Shown here one piece after another: positions 43,783 through 53,894 of a DNA stretch of 64,000 nt (positions are counted from its first letter, which is position 1; every line of letters begins with the position of its first letter). The notes below the pieces were generated by a model, which did no database searches, was not told the DNA's origin, and saw only the letters and a program-made list of their open reading frames with translations. The stretch is from assembly GCF_022814865.1 (NCBI RefSeq), contig NZ_JAKVRD010000001.1, positions 186,001 to 250,000 on the forward strand. The letters run 5' to 3'. Source of the DNA: Shimia aestuarii (lineage in GTDB: Bacteria > Pseudomonadota > Alphaproteobacteria > Rhodobacterales > Rhodobacteraceae). Both the position numbers and the translations under genes were made by a program.

Positions 43783-44757
43783 ATGCGTTTCTTCTCTCAA
43801 CGCCGCCATTTCAATGATCTTTCCGAACAAGAGATCATCGCCCTCGCCATTTCCTCCGAAGAAGACGATGCCCGCATTTATCGCTCTTATGCCGAGATCC
43901 TGCGCGTCGACTATCCGGCCACGGCCAAGGTCTTCGACGGCATGGCAGCCGAGGAAGACGAGCACCGTAAGCGTCTGATCGACCTTCATACCGACCGCTT
44001 TGGCCAAGTGATCCCCCTGATCCGGCGCGAACATGTCGCCGGGTTCTATGCCCGCCGTCCCGTCTGGCTCGTCGAGAATCTTGGCATCGAACGTATTCGC
44101 ACCGAGGCCGCCGCGATGGAACGGGACGCCGAGCACTTCTACCTCGCCGCCGCCAAGCGCAGCACCGATGCCACCACCCGCGCGCTTCTCGGCGATCTTG
44201 CCGCCGCCGAGGCCGGACATCAGGACGCCGCGCAAGACCTCGAGCGCACGCACCTCGATGACGACTGCCGCGCCTCCGAAGACGAGATGGCCAAACGCCA
44301 ATTCCTCCTGACATGGGTGCAACCCGGTCTCGCAGGCCTCATGGACGGCTCCGTCTCGACCCTTGCCCCGATCTTTGCCACCGCCTTCGCGACCCACGAC
44401 CCGTGGACAACCTTCCTCGTCGGTCTCGCCGCCTCTGTTGGGGCGGGCATCTCCATGGGCTTTACCGAGGCCGCCTCCGACGATGGCGAATTGTCGGGCC
44501 GTGGCTCTCCGATCAAACGCGGCTTTGCCTCGGGTATCATGACGACGCTCGGCGGCTTGGGCCACGCCCTGCCCTACCTGATCCCCGATTTCTGGACCGC
44601 GACGACCATCGCCATCCTGATCGTCTTCGTCGAACTTTGGGCCATCGCGTGGATTCAGAACCGATTCATGGAAACGCCCTTCTTCCGCGCCGCCTTTCAG
44701 GTCGTGCTCGGCGGCGCGCTTGTCTTCGCCGCCGGTGTCCTGATCGGCAGCGGTTAG
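43783..44757 (+). CDS. mbfA: Membrane-bound ferritin-like iron exporter
   Basis: A 324-aa fusion of an N-terminal rubrerythrin/ferritin-like domain (1-160; EEDDARIYRSYAEIL, AAEEDEHRKR, a second set ERDAEHFYLAAAK and AAAEAGHQDAA) and a C-terminal VIT1/CCC1-type membrane domain with about five helices. MbfA exports Fe2+ from the cytoplasm and protects from iron and peroxide stress. A perfect Irr box stands 16 bases upstream. The ferritin ExxH pairs look intact. Confidence 0.92.
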   Translation: MRFFSQRRHFNDLSEQEIIALAISSEEDDARIYRSYAEILRVDYPATAKVFDGMAAEEDEHRKRLIDLHTDRFGQVIPLIRREHVAGFYARRPVWLVENLGIERIRTEAAAMERDAEHFYLAAAKRSTDATTRALLGDLAAAEAGHQDAAQDLERTHLDDDCRASEDEMAKRQFLLTWVQPGLAGLMDGSVSTLAPIFATAFATHDPWTTFLVGLAASVGAGISMGFTEAASDDGELSGRGSPIKRGFASGIMTTLGGLGHALPYLIPDFWTATTIAILIVFVELWAIAWIQNRFMETPFFRAAFQVVLGGALVFAAGVLIGSG

Positions 44758-44815
44758 GGCGCAGGCGCTGCATACAAACAATTGACCTCGCCGCCGGGGA
44801 TGCTACGAGTCGCCC

Positions 44816-45745
44816 ATGCTGGCGATCTTCCTCAAAACGCTCCCCTTCTTTGCCGTGATCGGCGTAGGCTACTGGGCCGGGCGCACCCGTTTCTTTAGCG
44901 AAGAGGCGACGGGCTACCTGACCAAGTTCGTCTTCTACTTCGCGCTCTCCGCGATGCTGTTCCGCTTTGCCGCGAACCTGTCACTGGCCGAGGTGCTCGA
45001 CTGGACACTGGTCGGCGCCTATCTCTGGGGCACGGCAGTCGTCTACGCCATCGCCTCCGCCATCGCCTTCCTACGCAAGCTCGATGTCGCCACCACAGCG
45101 ATCGAGGCCCAATGCGCGGTGATCGGCAATGTGGGGTTCCTAGGCGTGCCGATGCTCGCCCTTCTCTTGGGCGAAGCGGCGATCGGCCCGGTCATGCTCG
45201 TCCTCGCGGTCGATTTGATCGTCTTTTCCTCGCTGATCGTGATCCTCATCACTGGCTCGCGTGAAGGCCACCTGCGTCTCTCGATCCTCAAGACCGTCGG
45301 TATGGGCCTGCTCAAGAACCCTATGATCGTCGCCATCACGCTTGGCCTCGCATGGTCGGCGCTGGAAATTCCGATCCCCGGCCCCCTGAACGAATTCCTC
45401 GCCATCCTCGGCGGCGCCGCCACCCCCGGAGCGCTCTTTGCCATCGGTGCCTCGCTCGCCTCGAAATCCGCCGAGCGCGCCCATGTCGCGCTCTGGCTCT
45501 CCTTCTGCAAACTGGCCCTGCATCCGCTCTTTGTCGCCATTGGCGCGCTCTGGCTCTTCCCCGTGGACACCTACTCCGCCGGGGTCATCATTTCCGCTGC
45601 TGCGCTTCCTGTCGCGGGCAATGTCTATATGCTCGCCCAACACTATAACGTCGCCCCGCACCGCGCCTCGGCGGCGATCCTCTTCTCCACAGTCCTCAGC
45701 ATCGCGACCGTTTCCCTCATCATAGGATGGGTAACGACGCTATGA
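44816..45745 (+). CDS. AEC-family transporter
   Basis: A 309-aa auxin-efflux-carrier-type permease with about ten hydrophobic segments in two halves and conserved NVGFLGVPML and GNVYMLAQHYN. Bacterial members carry malate, malonate or other organic acids; the substrate is not shown here. It is a single gene between mbfA and fghA. Confidence 0.85.
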   Translation: MLAIFLKTLPFFAVIGVGYWAGRTRFFSEEATGYLTKFVFYFALSAMLFRFAANLSLAEVLDWTLVGAYLWGTAVVYAIASAIAFLRKLDVATTAIEAQCAVIGNVGFLGVPMLALLLGEAAIGPVMLVLAVDLIVFSSLIVILITGSREGHLRLSILKTVGMGLLKNPMIVAITLGLAWSALEIPIPGPLNEFLAILGGAATPGALFAIGASLASKSAERAHVALWLSFCKLALHPLFVAIGALWLFPVDTYSAGVIISAAALPVAGNVYMLAQHYNVAPHRASAAILFSTVLSIATVSLIIGWVTTL

Positions 45746-45831
45746 GGAGATAATGGGGCGGTTTTGCTTGCGCCGCTCCGCACCGCTGCGATAGCCCTTG
45801 TGGGGTCAGGTCAGCGAAAAGGAAATAAACC

Positions 45832-46665
45832 ATGGAAATCCTCTCCGAAAACAAGGCGTTCGGTGGAACGCAAGGTGTCTACAAGCACAACTCCCATTCC
45901 TGCCGCTGTGATATGACCTTCGGGCTCTTCCTCCCGGAAGAGGCGCAATACGGCGCGGTCCCGGTGCTCTGGTATCTCTCCGGCCTGACCTGCACCCACG
46001 AGAACGCCATGACCAAGGCCGCGGCCCAAGGATGGGCCGCCGAGCAGGGCATCGCGCTGGTCTTCCCCGACACCTCTCCGCGCGGCGAAGGTGTTGCGGA
46101 CGACGACGCCTATGATCTCGGTCAGGGCGCGGGCTTCTACGTCAACGCCACACAAGAGCCCTGGGCCAAGCACTTCAACATGTGGGACTACATCACCGAA
46201 GATCTCCCCTCGATGTTGCAGGAAAACCTGCCCCTCGACATGACCCGACAGGCGATCACCGGCCACTCAATGGGCGGCCACGGCGCGCTCACCATGGCCA
46301 TGTCGCTTCCGGGACGGTTCCGCTCGGTCTCGGCCTTCGCGCCGATCTGCAACCCGACCGGCTCCGACTGGGGCCGCAAACAGCTTTCCGCCTATCTCGG
46401 TGACGACGAGAGCACATGGGCCGCCCATGACGCCTCCCTCTTGATGACCGAGAAGGGCTTTGACGGCCCGGTCCTCATCGACCAAGGCACAGAGGATCAG
46501 TTCCTCGATCTTCTGCGCCCCGAAACGCTGGCCTCTGCGGCCGCCCTGCGTCGTAAGGAAATCACCCACCGGATGCAGAAAGGCTATGACCATAGCTATT
46601 TCTTCGTCTCGAGCTTCATGGAAGAGCATATCGCCTTCCACGCTGAAGCCCTCTACGCAGACTAA
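45832..46665 (+). CDS. fghA: S-formylglutathione hydrolase
   Basis: A 277-aa esterase-D-family alpha/beta hydrolase that splits S-formylglutathione into formate and glutathione, completing the adhI pathway for formaldehyde. The nucleophile Ser is in GHSMGGHGAL (near 145), Asp in LIDQGTEDQF and His in YDHSYFFVSSF. AAAAGGAAATAAACC precedes the ATG. sthA follows after 22 bases. Confidence 0.94.
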   Translation: MEILSENKAFGGTQGVYKHNSHSCRCDMTFGLFLPEEAQYGAVPVLWYLSGLTCTHENAMTKAAAQGWAAEQGIALVFPDTSPRGEGVADDDAYDLGQGAGFYVNATQEPWAKHFNMWDYITEDLPSMLQENLPLDMTRQAITGHSMGGHGALTMAMSLPGRFRSVSAFAPICNPTGSDWGRKQLSAYLGDDESTWAAHDASLLMTEKGFDGPVLIDQGTEDQFLDLLRPETLASAAALRRKEITHRMQKGYDHSYFFVSSFMEEHIAFHAEALYAD

Positions 46666-46687
46666 CCCCCGACGCCGGAGCCTCCCC

Positions 46688-48124
46688 TTGTCCCATTACG
46701 ATCTCATCATCATAGGCTCCGGCCCCGCAGGTCGGGCCGCCGCCATTCAGGCCGGCAAACTCAAGCGCCGCGTGCTTCTCGTCGATGGCAATGAACGGCT
46801 CGGCGGCGTATCGGTCCATACCGGCACCATCCCGTCCAAGACGCTGCGCGAAACCGTGCTGAACCTCTCGGGCTGGCGCGAACGCTCTTTCTATGGCCGG
46901 GGCTACCGCGCCAAGGAAGAAATCAGCGCCGAAGACCTCAAGGCGCGCTTGCACATGACCCTCGACCAAGAGGTCGACGCGCTCGAACACCAGCTGAACC
47001 GCAACCATGTCGATACAATGATTGGCCGCGCGGTCTTTACCGGACCAAACGAGATCAAGGTGACCCGCGAGGCGGGCAAGATCGTGACCCTCACCGCCGA
47101 CAAGTTCCTGATCTCGACCGGGACAGTGACCTACCGCCCCGACAACATCCCCTTCAACGGCACGACCATCGTCGATAGCGACGAGTTCCTCGAGATGGGC
47201 CAGATCCCCCGGAGCCTGATCGTTGTCGGCGCGGGCGTGATCGGCGTCGAATACGCCTCCATGTTTGCCGCCCTCGATGTCACCGTGACATTGATCGAAC
47301 CGCGCGAGACCTTCCTCGACTTCATCGACAGCTATACCGTCGCCGAATTCACCCATCAGGTGCGCGACAACGGCATGAGCCTGCGCCTCGGCTCTGCCAT
47401 CGAAAAGGTCGAGGACGCCGGAGAGCATGTCGAGGTCAGCCTCGAGAACGGCCGCCACGTGCGCGCCGAAATGCTCCTCTTCGCCGCTGGACGCATGGGC
47501 GCAACCGCAGGCCTCGGCCTCGACAAGGTGGGCCTTGAGACCGACCACCGGGGCCGGATCGAAGTTGACCGCAAAAGCTATCAGACCGCCGTGCCGCATA
47601 TCTATGCCGCCGGTGACGTGATCGGCCACCCCTCGCTGGCCTCGACCTCCCTGCAACAGGGCCGCGTCGCCGCCTGCCACGCGCTCGAAACACCGACCCT
47701 GCCCGAGAGCCCGTGGTTCCCCTACGGGATCTATTCCGTCCCCGAAATCTCGACCTGTGGCATGTCCGAAGAAGAGGTCAAGGAACGCGGCATCCCCTAC
47801 GAGGTCGGCATCGCCCGCTTCCGCGAAACCTCTCGCGGCCACATCATGGGCCTGCACCACGGCATGCTGAAAATGCTCGTCAGCCTCAAGACCCGCCGCC
47901 TCCTCGGCGTGCAAATCGTCGGCGAAGGCGCGACCGAGTTGATCCACATCGCCCAGGCCGTTTTGAACCTCAAAGGCACCGTCGATTACTTCGTCGAAAA
48001 CACCTTCAACTACCCCACCCTCGCCGAAGCCTACCGCGTCGCCGGTCTGGATGCCTTCAACCGCATGCCGATCCCGGAGGAATACAAGGTCAAGAAGGCG
48101 GGCAAAAAGAAGGCAGCCAAGTGA
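46688..48124 (+). CDS. sthA: Soluble pyridine nucleotide transhydrogenase
   Basis: A 478-aa FAD enzyme that moves hydride between NADPH and NAD+. FAD motif [10 protein letters not shown] near 10-19, NAD motif [14 protein letters not shown] near 182, and the dimerisation domain at the C-terminus. The site of the disulfide in dihydrolipoamide dehydrogenases reads [17 protein letters not shown] without cysteines, as in SthA. The start is TTG at 46688 (then SHYDLIIIG), with GGAG upstream; no ATG fits. It overlaps the next gene by four bases. Confidence 0.9.
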   Translation: MSHYDLIIIGSGPAGRAAAIQAGKLKRRVLLVDGNERLGGVSVHTGTIPSKTLRETVLNLSGWRERSFYGRGYRAKEEISAEDLKARLHMTLDQEVDALEHQLNRNHVDTMIGRAVFTGPNEIKVTREAGKIVTLTADKFLISTGTVTYRPDNIPFNGTTIVDSDEFLEMGQIPRSLIVVGAGVIGVEYASMFAALDVTVTLIEPRETFLDFIDSYTVAEFTHQVRDNGMSLRLGSAIEKVEDAGEHVEVSLENGRHVRAEMLLFAAGRMGATAGLGLDKVGLETDHRGRIEVDRKSYQTAVPHIYAAGDVIGHPSLASTSLQQGRVAACHALETPTLPESPWFPYGIYSVPEISTCGMSEEEVKERGIPYEVGIARFRETSRGHIMGLHHGMLKMLVSLKTRRLLGVQIVGEGATELIHIAQAVLNLKGTVDYFVENTFNYPTLAEAYRVAGLDAFNRMPIPEEYKVKKAGKKKAAK

Positions 48125-48570
48125 GCCTCTACATCGACGCCGATGCCTGCCCCGTAAAGGCCGAGGCCGAGCGTGTCGGCACACGCCACAAGACCCGCAT
48201 CTACATCGTCTCCAACGGCGGCCTGCGCCCCTCGCAAAACCCGCTGGTGGAAACCGTGATCGTCCCCGAAGGCCCCGACGTGGCCGACATGTGGATCGCC
48301 GAACGCGCTGGCCCCGGCGATGTGGTCATCACCGGCGACATCCCCCTTGCCGCCAAATGCGTCGAGGCGGGCGCGCGCGTCCTCAAACATAACGGTGAGG
48401 CGCTGACACAGGCCAATATCGGCAACATCCTCGCCACCCGCGATCTCATGGCCGACCTGCGCGCCGCCGATCCCTTCCGCCAAGGCGGCGGCAAAGGCTT
48501 TACCAAGGCCGACCGCTCCCGCTTCCTCGACGCGCTCGAACGCGAGTTGCGCGCCGCCGCGCGGGGCTGA
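48121..48570 (+). CDS. YaiI/YqxD (DUF188) family protein
   Basis: A 149-aa PIN-like protein with the family signatures [39 protein letters not shown] and [10 protein letters not shown]. The clustered aspartates suggest a metal site, but no activity is assigned. GTG start coupled to the sthA stop (GTGA). Confidence 0.88.
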   Translation: MSLYIDADACPVKAEAERVGTRHKTRIYIVSNGGLRPSQNPLVETVIVPEGPDVADMWIAERAGPGDVVITGDIPLAAKCVEAGARVLKHNGEALTQANIGNILATRDLMADLRAADPFRQGGGKGFTKADRSRFLDALERELRAAARG

Positions 48571-48629
48571 CCCGACGTCCTGTCGCAATCGGGCTAGACC
48601 GCCCGTTTCCGACACGGCACCCTCGCCCC

Positions 48630-49583
48630 ATGAATACGCGCATCCCCCTCGGACCGCTCTCCGCCCTCATGGCGACGGTCTTCTTCTCGATCAATGACGT
48701 CACGATCAAGTTCCTCTCGGGCGATTATGCCCTGCACGAGATCGTCCTCATCCGCTCCCTGATCGGCCTGTCCCTCCTCCTCGCCATCATCGTCCCGCTT
48801 CAGGGCGGCTTTTCCGTCCTGCGCACACGCCGCCTTCCGGCCCATATGCTGCGCGGGGTCTGCGTCGTCTTTGCCAACACCTCCTTCTTCCTCGGCCTCT
48901 CGGTCCTGCCGCTGGCCGACGCGGTCGCGGTGTTCTTCGTCTCCCCCCTCATCATCACAGCCTTCTCCGCCCTCTTCCTCGGCGAGAAGATCGGCCCCCG
49001 CCGCCTTGGCGCGGTCGCGGCGGGGATGGTCGGCGTCCTCATCATGGTCCGCCCCGGCACCGAAGGCTTCAACGCCGCCCTCCTGTTCCCGGTCGCCGCC
49101 GCCTTTGCCTATGCAACGCTTCACGTCATGACCCGCAAGATCGGCGGCACCGAAAGCGCCGCGACCATGGCCGTCTATATCCAGATGGTCTTTGTGATCG
49201 TCTCCGGCACGGTCGGCCTCACGGTCGGCCATGGCGCCTATGAGGACGCGGGCGGCGAAATGCTCTCCTTCCTCCTGCGGACATGGCACCCGCCAGCCGC
49301 ATCCGATCTCTGGCTCCTCGTCCTTCTTGGCGTGGCAAGCGCGGGCGGGGGCTTTTTCATCTCACAGGCCTACCGTCTCTCCGAAGCAAGCCTCATCGCT
49401 CCGCTCGAATACGCCGCCATGCCCATGGCCGTGGCCTTTGGCGTGATCGTCTTTGACGAATGGCCCGAACCCGCCACATGGGCAGGCATGGCGCTTATCA
49501 TCGGGGCCGGGCTCTTCACCTTCTGGCGCGAGGCCCAGCTTCCTGCCGATCCGGCTCTGGACCACCCCCGCACCCGCCGTTAG
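48630..49583 (+). CDS. EamA/DMT-family transporter
   Basis: A 317-aa inner-membrane permease with ten predicted helices in two EamA repeats (conserved FFVSPLIITAFSALFLGEKIG in the first and APLEYAAMPMAVAFGVIVFDE in the second). Such proteins export amino acids, nucleosides or metabolites; the substrate is not evident. Confidence 0.86.
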   Translation: MNTRIPLGPLSALMATVFFSINDVTIKFLSGDYALHEIVLIRSLIGLSLLLAIIVPLQGGFSVLRTRRLPAHMLRGVCVVFANTSFFLGLSVLPLADAVAVFFVSPLIITAFSALFLGEKIGPRRLGAVAAGMVGVLIMVRPGTEGFNAALLFPVAAAFAYATLHVMTRKIGGTESAATMAVYIQMVFVIVSGTVGLTVGHGAYEDAGGEMLSFLLRTWHPPAASDLWLLVLLGVASAGGGFFISQAYRLSEASLIAPLEYAAMPMAVAFGVIVFDEWPEPATWAGMALIIGAGLFTFWREAQLPADPALDHPRTRR

Positions 49584-49618
49584 GGTCGCCCCAAACGCGA
49601 GCAACCCAAAGGCCCCCC

Positions 49619-50239
49619 ATGCCCATCGACGCTGTCATCTTCGACATCGGCAATGTCCTCATTCGCTGGAACCCCGAGGCCTACTACGACTCGGTGATCG
49701 GCCCTGACCGCCGCCGCGCCTTCTTTGACGAGGTGCCACTTCACCAAGAACACCTGCGCGTTGACGAGGGTGCGTCCTTGCGCGATGTGGTCTATCCGCT
49801 GGCGGACCGCTTCCCCCACTGGGGCGATGAAATTCGCATGTGGCACGACAACTGGAACGATCTCGCCGCGCCTGACATTCCCCATTCCGTGCGCCTTCTG
49901 CGCGCGCTCAAGGCCCAAGGCACACCGGTCTTCGCCCTGACCAATTTCGGGCATGATAACTACCCCCGCTCGCAAGAGGCCTTTCCTTTCCTGACCCTCT
50001 TCGACCGCGAATATGTCTCGGGCCGCCTGCAAATGATCAAGCCCAACGCCGAGATCTACGCCCATGTCGAGGCCGACTGCGGCATCGCGCCCGAGCGCCT
50101 GCTCTTTGCCGATGACCGCCCCGAGAATATCGACGCCGCCGCCGCGCGCGGCTGGCAAACCCATCTTTTCGAACACCCCCAAGGCTGGGCCGCAAGGCTT
50201 GTCGCCGAGGGGCTCCTAACCCCGGAGGACGCCGCATGA
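49619..50239 (+). CDS. HAD-family hydrolase
   Basis: A 206-aa HAD-IA phosphatase-like protein. Motif I is FDIGNVL (Asp nucleophile, with Gly at the usual second Asp, as in the YihX-type branch), motif II is ALTNFG and the distal acidic motif is LFADDRPENI. Likely a sugar-phosphate or haloacid-type hydrolase; substrate unknown. It ends overlapping the next gene by four bases. Confidence 0.86.
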   Translation: MPIDAVIFDIGNVLIRWNPEAYYDSVIGPDRRRAFFDEVPLHQEHLRVDEGASLRDVVYPLADRFPHWGDEIRMWHDNWNDLAAPDIPHSVRLLRALKAQGTPVFALTNFGHDNYPRSQEAFPFLTLFDREYVSGRLQMIKPNAEIYAHVEADCGIAPERLLFADDRPENIDAAAARGWQTHLFEHPQGWAARLVAEGLLTPEDAA

Positions 50240-51147
50240 CCACGATCATCTCCTTTGCCGAAGGCGAAGCCAATCTCGATTGGATCAAACTGACCGACGC
50301 GCTCGCCGCAGGCCACGATCTCCCCAAGGCCGAGATTTCCGATAGCTTCCTCTACCGGGGCAAGGACACGCTCCTGCAACGCCAAGCCTGGATCGACGGC
50401 ATGGGGATCGGCGTCAAATCCGCAACCGTTTTCCCCGGCAACCCGGCCCAAGGCGTGCCGATGATCCACGGCGGCGTGACGCTCTATGACGACGCGCATG
50501 GCATCCTCGAGGCGCTGATCGACTTTCACCTCGTGACCAAGTGGAAGACGGCAGGCGACAGCCTCCTCGCCGCGCGCCGTCTCGCGCGCCCCGATAGCCG
50601 CAAGATCCTTATCGTCGGCGCGGGCACCGTGGGCCGAAACCTGCATGCCGCCTATTCCGCCGCCTTCCCCGACGCGCAATTTACCGTCTGGAACCGGACG
50701 CAGGCCAATGCCGAAAAAATGGCCGAGGAGATCGAGGGGCTCGCCGTGGCAAACGATCTGGAAACTGCCGTGGGCGAGGCCGACATCATCACCTCCGCCA
50801 CCATGTCGACGGAGCCAATCCTACGCGGCGACTGGCTCCAACCCGGCCAGCACGTCGACCTGATCGGCGCCTACCGCCCCGACATGCGCGAAATCGACAA
50901 CACCGCCCTGACCCGCGCCCGGCTCTTCGTCGATAGCTACGACACCACGCTCGACCATATCGGCGAGATGAAGATTCCGCTCGCCGAGGGCGTGATCTCC
51001 CGCGACGACATCATCGCCGACTACTACAGTCTTGCGGATTTCACCCGCCAGAGCGACGACGAGATCACCCTCTTCAAGAATGGCGGCGGCGCGCATCTCG
51101 ACCTGATGACAAGCCGCTTTATCCTCGACCAATTCAAGGGCGCCTAA
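50236..51147 (+). CDS. Ornithine cyclodeaminase/mu-crystallin family protein
   Basis: A 303-aa member of the OCD superfamily, with the Rossmann motif GAGTVGRNLHAAY near 130-142 and VGEADIITSATMST downstream. Family members include ornithine cyclodeaminase, alanine dehydrogenase and ketimine reductases; the substrate here is not determined. Translationally coupled to the HAD gene. A stem-loop and an iteron array follow its stop. Confidence 0.83.
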   Translation: MTTIISFAEGEANLDWIKLTDALAAGHDLPKAEISDSFLYRGKDTLLQRQAWIDGMGIGVKSATVFPGNPAQGVPMIHGGVTLYDDAHGILEALIDFHLVTKWKTAGDSLLAARRLARPDSRKILIVGAGTVGRNLHAAYSAAFPDAQFTVWNRTQANAEKMAEEIEGLAVANDLETAVGEADIITSATMSTEPILRGDWLQPGQHVDLIGAYRPDMREIDNTALTRARLFVDSYDTTLDHIGEMKIPLAEGVISRDDIIADYYSLADFTRQSDDEITLFKNGGGAHLDLMTSRFILDQFKGA

Positions 51148-51171
51148 GGCCTGAGAATTGCCAAAATCATA

Positions 51172-51199
51172 GACCAAGCGATGTCAAAATCGCTTGGTC
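51172..51199. terminator. Strong stem-loop between convergent genes
   Basis: GACCAAGCGAT, loop GTCAAA, ATCGCTTGGTC: a perfect 11-bp stem behind the OCD-like gene. No T-run follows on the plus strand; CCGCCCC does. It precedes the second iteron array by 45 bases, repeating the layout seen at 17108-17192. Confidence 0.7.
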
Positions 51200-51244
51200 C
51201 GCCCCGTTAACCCGTGCGGTGCGTTAACCTCCCCGAACATACCC

Positions 51245-51277
51245 AATACAGACGCGATACCGACGTAATACCGACGT
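51245..51277. repeat. Three tandem 11-bp iterons, copy 2
   Basis: AATACAGACGC, GATACCGACGT and AATACCGACGT, then TGG: the array at 17160-17192 with the first base of each unit changed between A and G. GTTAAC hexamers occur nearby at 51206, 51222 and 51288. Position between convergent genes is shared with copy 1. Confidence 0.75.
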
Positions 51278-51299
51278 TGGATATGCCGTTAACCTTTGC

Positions 51300-52535
51300 T
51301 CAGGCCGGGGTCGCCGATAGCGACCTCTCGCGGATCGGAAGATGCACGATCGCGCTAAACGCACCGACCCCGACCCCAATCCACCAGACCATCGTGTAGT
51401 CGCCAAACGCGTCATACATCCGCCCCCCGAGCCACACCCCGAGGAAGCTGCCGAGCTGGTGGCTGAAGAACACGATCCCATAAAGCGTCCCCATGTAGCG
51501 CAGCCCGTAAATATGCGCGACAAGCCCGCTCGTGAGAGGCACTGTAGCAAGCCACAAAGACCCCATCACAATCGAGAAGATGATGACCGAGGTTGGCGTG
51601 ATCGGCATCATGATGAAAAGCGCCGCGGCAATGGTGCGGCCCGTGTAAATCCCTGCAAGCAAATACTTTTTTGAGTAGGTCTTGCCAAGGTAGCCGGCGA
51701 ATAGCGTGCCCCCGATATTGGCCAGCCCGATGAGCGAGATCGCCACCGCGCCAAGCGTCGAGGTGGTCGAAACACCGACCGAGGCAAGCGTGCCCGACGG
51801 GTCAATCGCGCCACACATCTCGGTGATCATCGCCGGGAAATGCGCGGTGATAAAGGCAAGCTGATAGCCACAGGAAAAGAAGCCAAGGAAGATCAGCGTA
51901 TAGGACGGATCGCGAAACGCCTTGCGGAGAATCTCGCCCATGCTCTCTTCAAGTTCCGCCTTGCTCGCCACCGGTGCGCGCATCAGCGGCAGCATCAACA
52001 AGACCGTCAAAATCGCCGCCGCAAAGATCAGGAACGTGCTCTGCCACGTCATGAACCCCAACATCCACTCCGCCATCGGCGCCCCGAACACCTGCCCGGC
52101 CGAACCCGCAGCAGTCGCGATGGCAAGCGACATAGAGCGGTTCTCGTCCGAGCTGGCCCGCCCGACGACCGCGAGAATGACGCCAAAACCCGTGCCCGCA
52201 ATGCCGAAACCAACAAGGATTTCATAGAGTTGATGCGCGCCCGGCGTGACTGCGAAAGACGAGAGCACAAGCCCCGCCGCATAGATCAGCGCGCCCATGA
52301 TGATGGCTTTACGATCCCCGATCTTCTCGGCAATCGCGCCAAAAATCGGCTGGCCGATCCCCCATGCAAGGTTCTGGATCGCGATGGCCAGCGAGAATTC
52401 CGCCCGCGCCCATCCGAACTCATCTGCAATCGGGATCTGGAAGACCCCGAAACTCGCCCGGATCGCAAAGGACACGAGGATGATGATACAGCCGACGATA
52501 AGCACCGGCGTCATAAGCGGTGTCTTCTGATCCAT
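51300..52535 (-). CDS. MFS transporter
   Basis: A 411-aa major facilitator with about twelve hydrophobic segments; FGAIAEKIGDRKAIIMG fits the loop between helices 2 and 3, and the protein resembles oxalate/formate or monocarboxylate porters. CAGGAGTGCTCCC precedes the ATG at 52535 on the minus strand; a longer frame lacks a site. It stands alone. Confidence 0.85.
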   Translation of the reverse strand: MDQKTPLMTPVLIVGCIIILVSFAIRASFGVFQIPIADEFGWARAEFSLAIAIQNLAWGIGQPIFGAIAEKIGDRKAIIMGALIYAAGLVLSSFAVTPGAHQLYEILVGFGIAGTGFGVILAVVGRASSDENRSMSLAIATAAGSAGQVFGAPMAEWMLGFMTWQSTFLIFAAAILTVLLMLPLMRAPVASKAELEESMGEILRKAFRDPSYTLIFLGFFSCGYQLAFITAHFPAMITEMCGAIDPSGTLASVGVSTTSTLGAVAISLIGLANIGGTLFAGYLGKTYSKKYLLAGIYTGRTIAAALFIMMPITPTSVIIFSIVMGSLWLATVPLTSGLVAHIYGLRYMGTLYGIVFFSHQLGSFLGVWLGGRMYDAFGDYTMVWWIGVGVGAFSAIVHLPIRERSLSATPA

Positions 52536-52673
52536 GGGAGCACTCCTGTTGCGCACGCGAACCATAGCCGCCCCACTCCGATGGTCAATTCAGCAAATGT
52601 GTATGGCACCATCGCATATCCTTATGCTCATCAGCACCTTTTCACGCCCGCGCCCATTCGCTAAGGGAAAGAC

Positions 52674-53741
52674 ATGACGCGCCTGTCCGACATCTACGCC
52701 GCCAAGGTGGCCTCCGGCGAACTGCACGCCGACGACGCGCAGGAAGCAATCCTGCCCGAGTTCGACCGCATCCGCGAAGCTGTTGAAACACCTGTGAAAA
52801 AAGGCTGGTTCCGCAAGGCCAAGCCGGAATCAGTCAAGGGGCTCTACCTCTGGGGCGGCGTCGGGCGCGGCAAGTCGATGATGATGGATCTCTTCGTAGA
52901 GTCGCTGAGCGTGCCGGTCCGCCGGGTGCATTTTCATGCCTTCATGCAGGAAATCCATACCGGCATGCACGAGGCCCGCCAACGTGGCGTCGAAGACGCG
53001 CTCGCCCCTGTCGCCGAGGCCGTCGCCGAGAGCGTGCGCGTCCTCGCCTTTGACGAAATGCAGATCACCGACATCACCGACGCCATGATTGTCGGGCGCT
53101 TGTTCGAATTCCTCTTTGATGCAGGCGTGGTCGTGGTCACCACTTCGAACCGCATCCCCGATGATCTCTACAAGGACGGCCTCAACCGCCAGCTTTTCTT
53201 ACCCTTCATCGACCTCATCAAGGAACGCCTGACGGTCTGGGAAATGGCCTCGCCGCGCGATTACCGCCAGAACCGCCTGCAAGGAAATCAGGTCTATTTC
53301 GTCCAAGCCAACCGCGAGGCCCGCGCCGATATCGATGCGATCTGGAAAGACCTGACGGGCGGCGAAGCCGAACCGCTTGTATTGACCGTGAAGGGCCGCG
53401 CGGTGACCATCCCTGCCTATCGTAACGGCATTGGACGTGCGCGGTTCTATGATCTCTGCGGCGCAATGCTTGGCCCCGGCGACTATCTCGCCATTGCCGA
53501 CGCTGTGAAGGTTCTCATCCTCGAAAATATCCCAACCCTGTCGCGTTCGAATTTCAACGAGGCCAAGCGTTTCGTGACATTGATCGACGCGCTGTATGAG
53601 GCGAAGGTGCGGCTGATCTGTTCCGCGGCGGCAGAACCGGAGATGCTCTATCTCGAAGGCGAAGGCACGTTTGAATTTGAACGTACAGCAAGCCGCCTGC
53701 GCGAGATGCAGGACGAGAATTGGGGGCGTGACGAAGGCTAA
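52674..53741 (+). CDS. zapE: AFG1-family ATPase ZapE
   Basis: A 355-aa P-loop ATPase of the ZapE/AFG1 type: Walker A GGVGRGKSMMMD near 62-73, Walker B VLAFDEMQITDITDAMI and the sensor TSNRIPDDLY. In E. coli ZapE affects division under low oxygen and heat; in mitochondria AFG1 takes part in protein quality control. GGGAAAGAC precedes the ATG. Convergent with folC. Confidence 0.9.
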   Translation: MTRLSDIYAAKVASGELHADDAQEAILPEFDRIREAVETPVKKGWFRKAKPESVKGLYLWGGVGRGKSMMMDLFVESLSVPVRRVHFHAFMQEIHTGMHEARQRGVEDALAPVAEAVAESVRVLAFDEMQITDITDAMIVGRLFEFLFDAGVVVVTTSNRIPDDLYKDGLNRQLFLPFIDLIKERLTVWEMASPRDYRQNRLQGNQVYFVQANREARADIDAIWKDLTGGEAEPLVLTVKGRAVTIPAYRNGIGRARFYDLCGAMLGPGDYLAIADAVKVLILENIPTLSRSNFNEAKRFVTLIDALYEAKVRLICSAAAEPEMLYLEGEGTFEFERTASRLREMQDENWGRDEG

Positions 53742-53816
53742 GGCTCGACCTGCACGCGCCATTTACCTTTTCTTGACGATGCCCCCCTAAAACGGTGAGC
53801 ATCGCACCAAACGCGG

Positions 53817-53842
53817 AAAGGGGACGCCGAAGCATCCCCTTT
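53817..53842. terminator. Terminator after zapE
   Basis: AAAGGGGA pairs with TCCCCTTT across a 10-base loop. The A-run before and T-run after the stem give both strands a terminator. Confidence 0.7.
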
Positions 53843-53894
53843 AACCTGCCTGCCTGTCCCGTAAGCCTGCGATGGCGTCCTGTTTTGGTGCTTA